Shown: positions 18,430-27,608, counted from the stretch's first letter. The stretch is 64,000 nucleotides of DNA from Bacteroidia bacterium (GCA_022760475.1 JALEFZ010000066.1:23106-87105); one strand, 5' to 3'. Numbers and translations: made by a program. Notes: generated by a model not told the origin, from the letters alone.

Positions 18430-19167
18430 TTAGGCGATTGAGCCCTCTGCTTTTGCGAGGGCTATGCTCCTTTCTCCAATCATGTAGACATATTGAAAAA
18501 TGCAAAAACAAGCTACTCCTCCCAAAAGGTGCCAAAGAAAGTGAGTCCCTATTCCATCAAGGTTTTCTCTGACCCAGGGAGAAAAATCCAAAACCCTGAA
18601 TGTCAATGCTCCGGCGAAAGCTGCGATGCCCCCATAGATCCACTTGCTTTGGAAGAAATCCGTTTTTCGGAGGACCAAATAAACAGGAACAATTACAAGG
18701 ACCGCCATCATGACGTAGTTGATGTTAACCTGAATGCCTTCCCTAATAGGAGAATAAACTACAGCGAAGCTGATGGCGGTGTAGATGGCTGAGATGATCC
18801 CAAGTTGTCTCCAACTTCCTCCTGACATGATGAAGAAGTATGCCCCCGCAGCCATGCATAGGATCATGATTGGTAACCAATCCATATGAAGGAAGATCGG
18901 GTATTGCCTAAAAAGGTGGTAGATCGTTCCTCCGATACCACCAATCAGGAGAATTCCAAGACTTACTGTCATAAAAAGGTGCTGCTTGTATTTGCCCCTA
19001 AGTATCCATGCAAAGTAAGCGGAGATGATGATAAAGAAGATCGCTGAAATCCCATTTATAGGCTCTACGACAAAGTTATCGAAGTTAGACTCTGCATAAA
19101 GTGGTCCCATATCTCTTTGGAGGTCTTCTCCTCCCCTGTTCTGAAGTTGTAAAAGTATCTCGATCAT
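18430..19167 (-). CDS. Ceramidase-like (CREST superfamily) membrane protein
   Basis: A 245-residue protein with seven hydrophobic segments. Residues that fit the CREST metal site are present: a His after transmembrane helix (TIYHLF), an Asp following at LHMDWLPI, and His-x3-His in GTHFLWHLLGG near the C-terminus. These resemble the zinc ligands of alkaline ceramidases, although the Ser four residues before the first His is Gly here. Possible role is hydrolysis of sphingolipid-type amides, which some Bacteroidota make. It is convergent with arginase. Confidence 0.6.
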   Translation of the reverse strand: MIEILLQLQNRGGEDLQRDMGPLYAESNFDNFVVEPINGISAIFFIIISAYFAWILRGKYKQHLFMTVSLGILLIGGIGGTIYHLFRQYPIFLHMDWLPIMILCMAAGAYFFIMSGGSWRQLGIISAIYTAISFAVVYSPIREGIQVNINYVMMAVLVIVPVYLVLRKTDFFQSKWIYGGIAAFAGALTFRVLDFSPWVRENLDGIGTHFLWHLLGGVACFCIFQYVYMIGERSIALAKAEGSIA

Positions 19168-19333
19168 TATTTACAAGGATGATGGTGGTTTAAATTTTAT
19201 GGGCAATGTAGCAAAAAGCCACAAATCCCCATCATTTAATGGATTTTGACAAAATTAATGATGATTGCTAGTGAATTAATAAAATTTAAAGCATTATTTT
19301 GCCATTCTTAAACAGATTCACTCATTGAAGGGA

Positions 19334-20017
19334 ATGGAAATAGTAGTTAAAGTGGCCTCAAAAGAGGATGAATCCTTTGCCGAGGCAATCTGTAAAATGA
19401 TTGAGGAGGCTGCAAAAGCCCGTGGTACCGGTATCGCCAAGCGTAAGGCCTCCTACATTCAGAAAAAGATTCAGGCTGAAAATGCAGTCATTGCCCTTGT
19501 AGATGGCAAGTTGGCTGGCTTTTGCTACATCGAGACCTGGGAGCATGGCAGATATGTGGCCAATTCAGGATTGATCGTTAATCCCGAATTTAGGAAAATG
19601 GGACTTGCCAAAAAGATCAAAAAAAGGGCATTCGAGCTGTCAAAAGAGAAATTTCCTAACTCTAAGATGTTTGGTATCACTACCAGCCTGGCGGTTATGA
19701 AAATCAATGCCGACCTTGGTTACAAGCCCGTTACCTTCTCCGAACTCACCCAGGACGAAGTCTTCTGGAGTGGCTGTAGTTCCTGCCCCAACTATGATAT
19801 CCTGACCAGGAATGACCGTAAGCTTTGTCTTTGTACCGGAATGCTTTATAAGCCAGGAGAGGAAGACAAAAAAGAGCAAGAAAACAAGGATAAGGAGGTC
19901 GAATTGAAGCAGCGTTGGGAAAGGTATAAAGAACATCTTCGCAAGCGCAACAGCAATAAAATTCTGCAAAGGATCTGGGACAACCTTTTCAAAAAGGAAT
20001 CTGCTCCAAAAAAATAA
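19334..20017 (+). CDS. GNAT acyltransferase, candidate first enzyme of arginine synthesis
   Basis: A 227-residue GNAT-fold protein (ALVDGKLAGFCYIETWEHGRYVANSGLIVNPEFRKMGLAKKIKKRA, with the acetyl-CoA loop). After the fold comes an unusual Cys pattern CSSCPNYDILTRNDRKLCLC (about residues 151-170) and a charged tail. It starts the operon that continues with argG 27 bases later; no other glutamate N-acyltransferase gene is in the cluster. The position suggests it acylates glutamate, using acetyl- or succinyl-CoA, but the reaction is inferred. ATG 19334 is chosen over an upstream TTG. Confidence 0.7.
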   Translation: MEIVVKVASKEDESFAEAICKMIEEAAKARGTGIAKRKASYIQKKIQAENAVIALVDGKLAGFCYIETWEHGRYVANSGLIVNPEFRKMGLAKKIKKRAFELSKEKFPNSKMFGITTSLAVMKINADLGYKPVTFSELTQDEVFWSGCSSCPNYDILTRNDRKLCLCTGMLYKPGEEDKKEQENKDKEVELKQRWERYKEHLRKRNSNKILQRIWDNLFKKESAPKK

Positions 20018-20044
20018 TTCACATTTCCAGGAACAATATTTTAC

Positions 20045-21265
20045 ATGGAAAAGCTAGTATTGGCGTATTCGGGAGGCTTGGATACCTCCTATTGTGTGGC
20101 CTACCTCAAAGAACAAGGCTACGAAGTGCATGCTGCAACAGTTAACACTGGCAGCTTCTCCCAGGAAGAACTCAGAGGGATTGAGGAAAGAGCTTTCCAG
20201 TTGGGCGTGAGCTCTTTTGAAGTGTTGGAGGAGACCAGATCCTATTATGAAAAATGTGTCAGGTATCTCCTTTACGGGAATATCCTGAAAAATCATACTT
20301 ACCCCCTTTCTGTAAGTGCAGAAAGGATGTTCCAGGCGCTTGCCATCGCACAGTATGCGAAAAAGCTCAATGCAAATGCCATTGCACATGGTTCTACAGG
20401 AGCAGGAAATGACCAGGTTCGCTTCGACCTTGCTTTCCAAATCCTGATGCCACAAGCCAAGATTATTACCCCGATCAGGGATCAAAAACTTTCCAGAGAA
20501 GAAGAGGTCAAATTCCTGCAGGAAAGAGGGGTTAACATCAGCATGGAAAAAGCCCAATACTCTATCAATAAGGGTCTTTGGGGGACTTCTGTAGGAGGAA
20601 AAGAGACCTTGAACTCTTGGGATTCTCTACCTGAGGAGGCCTACCCTACCCAACTGGGGACCAAGGGATATTTAGAAACCGTCCTACACTTTGACAAGGG
20701 GGAATTCATCGGCATTGACGAGCAAAGATTTGACCATCCCGTTGCCGCTATAGAAGCTCTGGATGAACTGGCAAAACCCTATGCCATTGGCAGGGACACC
20801 CATGTAGGCGATACGATTATTGGGATCAAGGGAAGGGTTGGATTTGAAGCTGCTGCTCCCCTTATATTAATCAAGGCTCACCAATTGATGGAGAAGCATG
20901 TACTCAGCAAGTGGCAGATGCATTGGAAAGATCAGTTGGCCAACTGGTACGGCATGCTTCTACATGAGGGTCAATTCCTAGAACCAGTAATGAGAAACAT
21001 AGAAGGATTCTTGACGGATACACAAAAAACCGTTTCGGGAAAAGTGAGGGTCAGATTGAGTCCTTATCGATTTGATATCCTTGGAATTGAATCCCCCCAT
21101 GACCTGATGGCTAGCAAATTTGGGACTTATGGAGAAATGAATCGTGCCTGGTCAGGGGAAGATGTAAAAGGATTCACAAAAATTCTCTCCAATTCTCACA
21201 ACATTTATTATCAGGTAAATGAAGATCTGATGGATTTGAATGCCAATAAGTCTGAAAATGAATAA
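20045..21265 (+). CDS. argG: Argininosuccinate synthase
   Basis: A 406-residue cytoplasmic enzyme joining citrulline and aspartate with ATP. The ATP-binding PP-loop LAYSGGLDTSYC is at the N-terminus, and HGSTGAGNDQVRFDLAF gives the citrulline/aspartate site. It overlaps argC by eight bases, so translation is probably coupled. Confidence 0.96.
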   Translation: MEKLVLAYSGGLDTSYCVAYLKEQGYEVHAATVNTGSFSQEELRGIEERAFQLGVSSFEVLEETRSYYEKCVRYLLYGNILKNHTYPLSVSAERMFQALAIAQYAKKLNANAIAHGSTGAGNDQVRFDLAFQILMPQAKIITPIRDQKLSREEEVKFLQERGVNISMEKAQYSINKGLWGTSVGGKETLNSWDSLPEEAYPTQLGTKGYLETVLHFDKGEFIGIDEQRFDHPVAAIEALDELAKPYAIGRDTHVGDTIIGIKGRVGFEAAAPLILIKAHQLMEKHVLSKWQMHWKDQLANWYGMLLHEGQFLEPVMRNIEGFLTDTQKTVSGKVRVRLSPYRFDILGIESPHDLMASKFGTYGEMNRAWSGEDVKGFTKILSNSHNIYYQVNEDLMDLNANKSENE

Positions 21266-22229
21266 GATTAAAGTCGGAATTGTAGGTGGAGCAGGCTACA
21301 CGGCAGGAGAACTAAGTAGAATCCTGATTCACCACCCACAGGCTGAAATAAGCTGGGCCCAGAGCAGCAGTCAGGCAGGTAAATACCTGCATGAAGTGCA
21401 TAGCGACCTTCTTGGTGAAAGTGAATTGCGCTTTTCTACTCAAATGGAGGGGGAAGTTGATCTGATTTTTTTCTGTGGGGGCCATGGAAAGACCAAGCCC
21501 TTTCTTGAAGCTAATGAGATTTCGGATAAAGTAAAGCTGATTGACTTGAGCAATGAGTTTCGCCTTGAAAGCACAGATCACAACTTCATCTATGGACTCC
21601 CAGAACTCAACAGAGAAAAGATTAAACATGCAAGTAAAATAGCCAACCCAGGTTGCTTTGCTACCTGTATACAATTGGGATTGTTGCCTCTGGCCCATTC
21701 AGGCAAATGGAAGTCCGAAGCCCATGTCTCAGGCATTACAGGTTCGACAGGTGCCGGTCAACAACCGAGGCCAACTACCCACTTTTCATGGCGCAGCCAC
21801 AACCTTTCTACTTATAAGGCATTTACGCATCAGCATCTTGGCGAAATCCGTCAAAGCCTTGAACAGGCCAGCGGAGAGATTGGCCCCAAAATCCATTTTG
21901 TTCCCATGAGGGGACCGTTTAGCAGGGGCATTCTGGTATCGACCCACCTGAAATCAGATTGGTCGGAGGCAGAGGCAAGGGAATATTACAGCAATTATTA
22001 TTCTGACCATCCATTTACCCATTATTCTGAAACCAACCCACACCTCAAACAAGTGGTCAATACCAATAAGGCCGTGGTATATGTTGAAAAATTCGAAGAC
22101 CAGCTCCACATAGTTTCAGTCATTGACAACCTCTTAAAAGGTGCTTCGGGACAGGCAGTTCAGAACATGAATTTGATGTTTGGATTGGCAGAAGGTACGG
22201 GATTGGGATTAAAGGCAAGTGCTTTTTAA
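21258..22229 (+). CDS. argC: N-acyl-gamma-glutamyl-phosphate reductase
   Basis: A 323-residue NADPH-dependent reductase. The nucleotide-binding GIVGGAGYTAGEL is N-terminal and the catalytic Cys lies in ANPGCFATCIQLGLLPL; the HxH-type substrate loop appears as PMRGPFSRGILVST. It makes the semialdehyde step. The ATG at 21258, overlapping the argG stop, is preferred over the longer frame. Whether the acyl group is acetyl or succinyl is set by the neighbours, see argF'. Confidence 0.95.
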   Translation: MNKIKVGIVGGAGYTAGELSRILIHHPQAEISWAQSSSQAGKYLHEVHSDLLGESELRFSTQMEGEVDLIFFCGGHGKTKPFLEANEISDKVKLIDLSNEFRLESTDHNFIYGLPELNREKIKHASKIANPGCFATCIQLGLLPLAHSGKWKSEAHVSGITGSTGAGQQPRPTTHFSWRSHNLSTYKAFTHQHLGEIRQSLEQASGEIGPKIHFVPMRGPFSRGILVSTHLKSDWSEAEAREYYSNYYSDHPFTHYSETNPHLKQVVNTNKAVVYVEKFEDQLHIVSVIDNLLKGASGQAVQNMNLMFGLAEGTGLGLKASAF

Positions 22230-22237
22230 TTTTGACT

Positions 22238-23176
22238 ATGGATAAATTTACTTCCCTTAGCGATGTAGGCGACCCGTCAGGCCTGTTGGCCTTGGCAAAA
22301 GAGGCCCAACTAAATCCCCATGGATGGGCAAGCCTAGGAAAGGGTAAAACCCTTTGTTTGTTGTTCCTTAATCCAAGCCTCAGGACCAGGTTAAGCACTC
22401 AAAAAGCGGCTCAATTGCTTGGAATGGAGGTCATGGTCATGAACATCAACCAAGATGGGTGGAAATTGGAATTCGAAGAGGGAGTAGTCATGGATGGTGA
22501 TAAGGCAGAACACATCAAGGAAGCTGCCGCAGTAATCGCTCAGTATTGCGATCTAGTAGGGATTAGGACCTTCCCAAGTTTTAAAAGTAGAGAGGAAGAT
22601 TACTCCGAAAACCTGTTAAATGCCTTCATTGAGTATTGTGGAATTCCTGTTGTAAGCCTTGAATCTGCAACCAGACACCCTTTGCAATCTCTGGCAGACT
22701 GGTTAACCATCGAAACTTTCAAAAAGTCTCAACGTCCCAAAGTTGTGCTATCCTGGGCACCACACCCAAGGCGGCTTCCGCAAGCAGTTGCCAATTCCTT
22801 TCTGGAATGGATGAGGGTAGCTGATGTAAACCTCCATATCGCCCATCCACAGGGCTTTGAATTGAGTGATGAATTCACCAATGGAATTCCCATTCATCAT
22901 GATCAGCAAAGCGCCTTTCAGGGAGCAGATTTTGTGTATACCAAAAATTGGTCATCCTTTCACAATTATGGTGAAACCCTTTATCCCAACAAGGACTGGG
23001 AAATCACCTTGGAGAAGTTGGGGAATGCCTCTTTCATGCATTGTCTCCCAGTGAGGAGGAATGTCGTGGTGGCTGATGAAGTGCTAAACAGTTCCCAATC
23101 TATAGTGATTCCCCAAGCAGGGAACAGGGTTCCTGCTGCTCAAGCGGCTTTGATTCAAATCCTTCAAAACTTATGA
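22238..23176 (+). CDS. argF': N-succinyl-L-ornithine transcarbamylase (ArgF')
   Basis: A 312-residue transcarbamylase of the Bacteroides/Xanthomonas type, using acylated ornithine. The carbamoyl-phosphate loop is FLNPSLRTR, and HCLPVRR is near the C-terminus. In the MDGDKAEH segment, residue 90 is Ala. As I recall, this position is Glu92 in the acetylornithine enzyme of Xanthomonas and Pro90 in the succinylornithine enzyme of Bacteroides fragilis, and changing Glu92 to Ala, Ser, Pro or Val switches the enzyme to succinylornithine. Hence succinylornithine is predicted. ATG 22238 is used. The stop overlaps the argB start (ATGA). Confidence 0.88.
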   Translation: MDKFTSLSDVGDPSGLLALAKEAQLNPHGWASLGKGKTLCLLFLNPSLRTRLSTQKAAQLLGMEVMVMNINQDGWKLEFEEGVVMDGDKAEHIKEAAAVIAQYCDLVGIRTFPSFKSREEDYSENLLNAFIEYCGIPVVSLESATRHPLQSLADWLTIETFKKSQRPKVVLSWAPHPRRLPQAVANSFLEWMRVADVNLHIAHPQGFELSDEFTNGIPIHHDQQSAFQGADFVYTKNWSSFHNYGETLYPNKDWEITLEKLGNASFMHCLPVRRNVVVADEVLNSSQSIVIPQAGNRVPAAQAALIQILQNL

Positions 23177-23958
23177 AAGAAAGCCTGAATGTGGTTAAAG
23201 TTGGGGGAAAAATCCTTGAAACCCCTAAATTTTTGGAGGCTGCCCTGGATCAATTTGCCAATTTAAAGGGGCCTAAGGTATTGGTTCATGGAGGGGGGCG
23301 CACAGCAACCGAAATCGCAACCAAGTTGGGCATTGAAGCGCCCATGGTAAATGGCAGAAGGATAACCAGTGATGAAATGCTGGAAGTAGCCATGATGGTC
23401 TATGGGGGCCTTTCCAATAAACGGCTCGTTGCCAAATTGCAGGCCAAATCTGTTCAGGCCCTTGGAATCACAGGTGCCGACCTGAATATGATTCAAGCCC
23501 ATAAACGTGAAGTGAAAGACATAGATTACGGTTGGGCAGGGGACATTGACCAGGTAAATGAGGATGTATTGTTTAAGCTCTTGTATGGAGGGGTTTGTCC
23601 TGTAATGGCTCCATTGACTCATGACGGTCAGGGGCAAATGCTCAATACCAATGCGGATACCATTGCTTCCACGGTGGCAGTTGCCATGAGTAATAAATTT
23701 GATGTTAGCCTTACCTTCATTTTTGAAAAAAAGGGGGTATTGGTAGATCCTGATGATGACGAAAGTCTGATCGACCATATAGACCGGGCTTCATTTAAGG
23801 AATATGTCGACAAGGGGCAGGTTTCCGGGGGAATGATACCGAAATTGAGCAATGCCTTTGACGCCATTCATGCGGGTGTAAACAAGGTCTTGATCGGAAG
23901 ATATGACGCCATTGCTTCATTGAAAGGTAATTTTAGCGGAACGACTATTTCCTTATAG
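23173..23958 (+). CDS. argB: N-acetylglutamate kinase family (acylglutamate kinase)
   Basis: A 261-residue amino-acid kinase. VKVGGKILE forms the N-terminal phosphate-binding Lys/Gly loop, LVHGGGRTATEIA the substrate loop, and NTNADTIASTVAVAM the ATP-side motif. It phosphorylates the acylated glutamate. It starts within the argF' stop codon, showing coupled translation. As the pathway probably uses succinyl intermediates, it may prefer N-succinylglutamate. Confidence 0.94.
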   Translation: MKESLNVVKVGGKILETPKFLEAALDQFANLKGPKVLVHGGGRTATEIATKLGIEAPMVNGRRITSDEMLEVAMMVYGGLSNKRLVAKLQAKSVQALGITGADLNMIQAHKREVKDIDYGWAGDIDQVNEDVLFKLLYGGVCPVMAPLTHDGQGQMLNTNADTIASTVAVAMSNKFDVSLTFIFEKKGVLVDPDDDESLIDHIDRASFKEYVDKGQVSGGMIPKLSNAFDAIHAGVNKVLIGRYDAIASLKGNFSGTTISL

Positions 23959-23988
23959 TTGAGCTTATTTTTATTGAAATACATACAG

Positions 23989-25050
23989 ATGAATGTCCTC
24001 TCCATAAAAGCCATCGAACTGTTAAAATCCTTGATTTTGACCCCCTCTCTCTCCCGGGAGGAGCAGCATACTGCGGTCATCCTCCAAAAGGCACTTGAGG
24101 ACGAGGGCATTCCGACCTATAGAAAAGGGAATAACGTTTGGGCAAAGTCAAAGTATTGGGAAGAAGAAAAAGCAGTAATCCTGCTCAATTCCCATCATGA
24201 CACGGTAAAGCCCAATCCAGGATGGAAGCGTGAGCCGTTCAAACCGACTTTGGAAGGTGATACCCTTTATGGCCTAGGCAGCAACGATGCGGGAGGGCCT
24301 TTGGTATCGCTGTGGGCTACATTTCTCCATTTTTATGATAAAGAGGACCTTCCATTTAAGCTGTTGTTTGCGGCCACGGCTGAGGAAGAAATTTCCGGTC
24401 CCAATGGAGTTGCTTCTATCCTGGAGGATTTGGGTAAAATTGATTTGGGCATCATCGGAGAACCTACACAAATGCATTTGGCCATAGCAGAGAAAGGCCT
24501 GATGGTCATAGATTGCGAAACCAAAGGCAAGGCGGGCCATGCGGCCAGAAACGAAGGCGTAAACGCCATCTACAAGGCCATGGAGGACATTGAGTGGTTC
24601 CAAAACTACCGTTATGAAAAAGAATCTCCCTTGTTGGGGCCCATTAAAATGAGTGTAACTCAGATCCAGGCTGGCAGCCAACACAATGTGGTACCTGCGA
24701 GCTGTACCTTCGTGGTCGATGTCAGAACAAATGAATGTTATTCCAACAAGGAAGTAGCTGAGATCATCCAGAAGCATGTGGACTGTGAGGTCAAAGCCAG
24801 GTCCTTTCGTTTGAATTCTTCAGGTATTTCGGAGGACCACCCTGTGGTAAAGAAGGCCATTGCCATGGGACGCAAGACCTACGGTTCCCCTACCCTTTCG
24901 GATCAGGCCCTGATCCCTTATACCACGGTCAAGATTGGACCTGGAGACTCGGCCAGAAGCCATACGGCGGATGAGTATATTCATTTATATGAAATTGAGG
25001 AAGGGATTAGGCTATACATTGAATTGTTGGATGGCTTGAAGTTGGATTGA
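23989..25050 (+). CDS. argE: M20-family deacylase, acyl-citrulline/ornithine deacylase
   Basis: A 353-residue zinc amidohydrolase. Metal ligands are seen as LNSHHDTV (His69, Asp71), GSNDAGG, EEEISG, GEPTQ and the C-terminal RSHTADEY. As the last gene of the operon it should release citrulline from N-acylcitrulline (or ornithine). ATG 23989 replaces a TTG-initiated extension. The aminotransferase argD and lyase argH expected in the pathway are not in the window. Confidence 0.88.
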   Translation: MNVLSIKAIELLKSLILTPSLSREEQHTAVILQKALEDEGIPTYRKGNNVWAKSKYWEEEKAVILLNSHHDTVKPNPGWKREPFKPTLEGDTLYGLGSNDAGGPLVSLWATFLHFYDKEDLPFKLLFAATAEEEISGPNGVASILEDLGKIDLGIIGEPTQMHLAIAEKGLMVIDCETKGKAGHAARNEGVNAIYKAMEDIEWFQNYRYEKESPLLGPIKMSVTQIQAGSQHNVVPASCTFVVDVRTNECYSNKEVAEIIQKHVDCEVKARSFRLNSSGISEDHPVVKKAIAMGRKTYGSPTLSDQALIPYTTVKIGPGDSARSHTADEYIHLYEIEEGIRLYIELLDGLKLD

Positions 25051-25186
25051 GCGGAGGAAGTTCCCCTACATTCGTTCGGGATGACATGTTGTTCTTGGAG
25101 AGTAGGTACCAGCATCACATCTTGAATCTCCGAAGCTATCATCTTGACCAGTGAGTCTCAATGACACAAGATCTTCTCCATCAGGA
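25051..25186. repeat. Intergenic repeat-like sequence (25051-25186)
   Basis: The stretch after argE contains GAAGTTCCCCTACATTCG and a GGGATGACATGTTGTTCT segment. It resembles the directed stretch at 33580-33700, where GAAATGACAACTTGTGTTGC occurs, and looks like a degenerate copy of a dispersed intergenic element. No gene is seen in it. Confidence 0.4.
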
Positions 25187-25218
25187 TTGGAAGTTCCTGC
25201 TATAGAACACTATCTTTG
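25187..25218 (+). promoter_or_regulatory. Bacteroidetes-type promoter for the PagL-like gene
   Basis: TTG at 25187-25189 and TATCTTTG at 25211-25218, separated by 21 bases, match -33 and -7 (TAnnTTTG). It ends eight bases before the ATG at 25226. Confidence 0.6.
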
Positions 25219-25225
25219 TTCAATC

Positions 25226-25822
25226 ATGAAACGCCTATTCTGCATACTCATCATCTCAGCAGCGCTCATCCTCCCAGGCTTTGCCCAGCAAGCAAGGAAT
25301 GCCCGAATCATGCCCGACCAAATAGGCTTCATCTCAGGATGGGGAGGACAAAACGAACTGGGGCTCAATGTCCGGTACGTCTACAGAGTGGTCTTCTATC
25401 AAGGACAGCTTTACTATCAAATTGGAAAGAAAAAGCGAACCAGCCTCGATTTACTCGTCCAACCCCAATTCAACACCACCACCTATCGCCCCTTCGACTG
25501 GGACATGCGTGAAGAAACGGGCTTCGAACTGGGCATAAACTTTGGCTTGGTCGGAAACCTCCATTTCGCCCATGACAAGGCCAAGGCCTATGCTTTCCTG
25601 AGTTTTGGGCCACATTATGTCTCGGGGGTACCCAATCGGCAATCGGTAGGATTCATCTTTTCGGATAACCTATTTGTCGGGCTCCAACTTCAATTGGTCG
25701 ATCAACTCTGGCTGGACCTCCGTCCTGGCTTTCGCCACATCAGCAATGCGGGCTTGTTGCCCAAGAATGGCGGCGTGAACAACGGCGTGCTAAGCGGAGG
25801 ACTGATCTGGGATCTTCCTTGA
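25226..25822 (+). CDS. Acyloxyacyl hydrolase, PagL-like lipid A 3-O-deacylase
   Basis: A 198-residue outer-membrane barrel with a Sec signal (LPGFAQQ). The C-terminal motif FRHISNAGL holds His171 and Ser173 as in PagL, where these form the active site. The acidic residue expected twelve positions after the Ser is Asn185 here (GGVNNG), as the family varies at this place. It would remove an acyl chain from lipid A. Start ATG 25226 begins the signal peptide; a TAnnTTTG promoter lies just upstream. Confidence 0.75.
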   Translation: MKRLFCILIISAALILPGFAQQARNARIMPDQIGFISGWGGQNELGLNVRYVYRVVFYQGQLYYQIGKKKRTSLDLLVQPQFNTTTYRPFDWDMREETGFELGINFGLVGNLHFAHDKAKAYAFLSFGPHYVSGVPNRQSVGFIFSDNLFVGLQLQLVDQLWLDLRPGFRHISNAGLLPKNGGVNNGVLSGGLIWDLP

Positions 25823-25934
25823 GGGCTGACCGCTTGTACCTAATTAAATAGATTCGTGAAAGATTTTCTGGATGTCTCCTACATCTGAGCGATATCAAAA
25901 AGCCGTTTCCTGGGGTCGGACTCCCCTATTGGAC

Positions 25935-27608
25935 CTAAATCTTCACCATCCGCCTGCGGCTAGCCCCCAGTTCTACTACATAGATGCCTGCCTCCAGGCC
26001 GCCCAGCCACACCGCAGGCTTCGCCTCGACCTCCAAGAGCAAGCGTCCGGCCAGGTCCCTGACTTTCAGTCGGTCGCCGGGCTGAAAGCCCTTCAAAAAA
26101 ATCTGGTCCTCAACAGGATTGGGGTAGATCCAGATCTGTTCTTGCCCCAACTCTTCCGACCTGGAGAGCACTCCAGGGGCGTAGACGCCATTTCCCAGAT
26201 TGCCCAGGTAGGCATTCCACGCGATGTCTGTCTCTGCTACTGTGATTGGCAATTCTACCCGCTCCAGCCTGGAACCGTTGTTGCCAGCCCACTGGTCTAT
26301 GTCTGGCGTGTAAGCGAATAGCACATCCAGGTTGGCGTCTCCGTCCAGATTGGTAATGTAGGGGGTTGAGAAAACATTCAAGCCGGGCCGGTCTGTTCCG
26401 AGTTGGATTGTTACCTGGTCGTTGAAGTCTACAATCTCGAATTCGTTGAAGTAGAGCCTGCCGACCTTGATGGCATCCTGGTTGTGGAGCCTCAACACCT
26501 CATCTACTCCGTCCTGATCCCAATCCAGCGCATTGGCTTGGGAGAGTTGGTAGATGTACTCACTGGAGTCTGACCATGCGATTTCCCCTGTCTGGCCATC
26601 TACGACGATGGGTACATAGTCAGCATAAAAACTGAAAACCCCTTCGGCCAGGGTGATATAAACATCAGGCGTTGGATCTCCTACAAACTGACCAACGGTA
26701 GGGGCTGCGTAGATCTGATAAGCAGGAAATTCTTTTTTCCATAAAACTTGATCTCCCAATAGGTCAATCGCCCACAAAATGCCATTATGTTGAGGAACAA
26801 TGAGGTCGTTTTGGCCGTCCCCATTCAAATCTGCCCATGAGGGATGAGCTATAAAACCCCTTAGGCTATCGGTCAAAATCGCCCTCGCGTTGGATAGGCC
26901 TCCTTGCAGAAAGTCTGCATAATCCACCTCCCACAAACTTCCGCCATGGGATTCCCCCCCCGAACCAAAAATGATCCTTTTGCTTCCATTTTCTTCATAC
27001 AACATGGGAGCAAAGTAGGTCTCCCGACCATCAGGCATGGCTGCAATTTTAAGCAAAGCTCCATCAGCCCCGCTGATGATCACGAGGTTCCCTATTGGGC
27101 GATTGGATGTCCCGGCTTTGTTGTCCCCGCCATTGGAACACAATAAGTCCGGAACCTGATCTCCATTGATGTCCTCCACAAATTGAGCTTGATAAAAGTT
27201 GTACCATCCAAAATCCCTCGCTTTACCCATAGAATCCGACCAGAATTCCCACAGGATTTCACCATTTTTCCCATTTATAGACATCAAGACCGCCCCTCTT
27301 CCACAAATGAATACATCCTGGGTGCCATCCTTATTCAAATCATAAAACAAGGCACTCCCATATACCTGATCCCTGACAAAAACTTTCCAAAGGAGCTTGC
27401 CAGAGTCTCCATCTATTGCCAAAATACCATTCTCCATGGGCTGATCCTCTCCCCCTCCACCAATCACCACATCCCTTATTCCATCCTGGTTCAAATCAGC
27501 CAATCTTGGTGAGGACAATACCCATGCAGAAGGTATTTCTAGCCGCCACTCAAAATCCTGGGCATAAGCCATTCCTGTCATTAACAATAAAACCCAAAAA
27601 GTGCGCAT
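25935..27608 (-). CDS. FG-GAP repeat protein with T9SS C-terminal sorting domain
   Basis: A 557-residue secreted protein. A signal peptide (MTGMAYAQ) is followed by repeated calcium-binding FG-GAP/VCBS blades with DLNQDGIRD, DLNKDGTQD, DINGDQVPD, DLNGDGQND and NLDGDANLD, which should form a beta-propeller. The last 65 residues (from about 493) begin IYPNPVEDQIFLKG and end RRMVKI, a type A sorting domain for the type IX secretion system. Thus it is carried across the outer membrane. The 3' half of the gene is much richer in G and C than the 5' half. Confidence 0.9.
   Translation of the reverse strand: MRTFWVLLLMTGMAYAQDFEWRLEIPSAWVLSSPRLADLNQDGIRDVVIGGGGEDQPMENGILAIDGDSGKLLWKVFVRDQVYGSALFYDLNKDGTQDVFICGRGAVLMSINGKNGEILWEFWSDSMGKARDFGWYNFYQAQFVEDINGDQVPDLLCSNGGDNKAGTSNRPIGNLVIISGADGALLKIAAMPDGRETYFAPMLYEENGSKRIIFGSGGESHGGSLWEVDYADFLQGGLSNARAILTDSLRGFIAHPSWADLNGDGQNDLIVPQHNGILWAIDLLGDQVLWKKEFPAYQIYAAPTVGQFVGDPTPDVYITLAEGVFSFYADYVPIVVDGQTGEIAWSDSSEYIYQLSQANALDWDQDGVDEVLRLHNQDAIKVGRLYFNEFEIVDFNDQVTIQLGTDRPGLNVFSTPYITNLDGDANLDVLFAYTPDIDQWAGNNGSRLERVELPITVAETDIAWNAYLGNLGNGVYAPGVLSRSEELGQEQIWIYPNPVEDQIFLKGFQPGDRLKVRDLAGRLLLEVEAKPAVWLGGLEAGIYVVELGASRRRMVKI

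Noticed and set aside
25872..26321. Plus-strand 149-codon frame opposite the T9SS sorting-domain end
   Set aside because: Opposite the well-supported FG-GAP protein in a G+C-rich part, where long false frames are expected.
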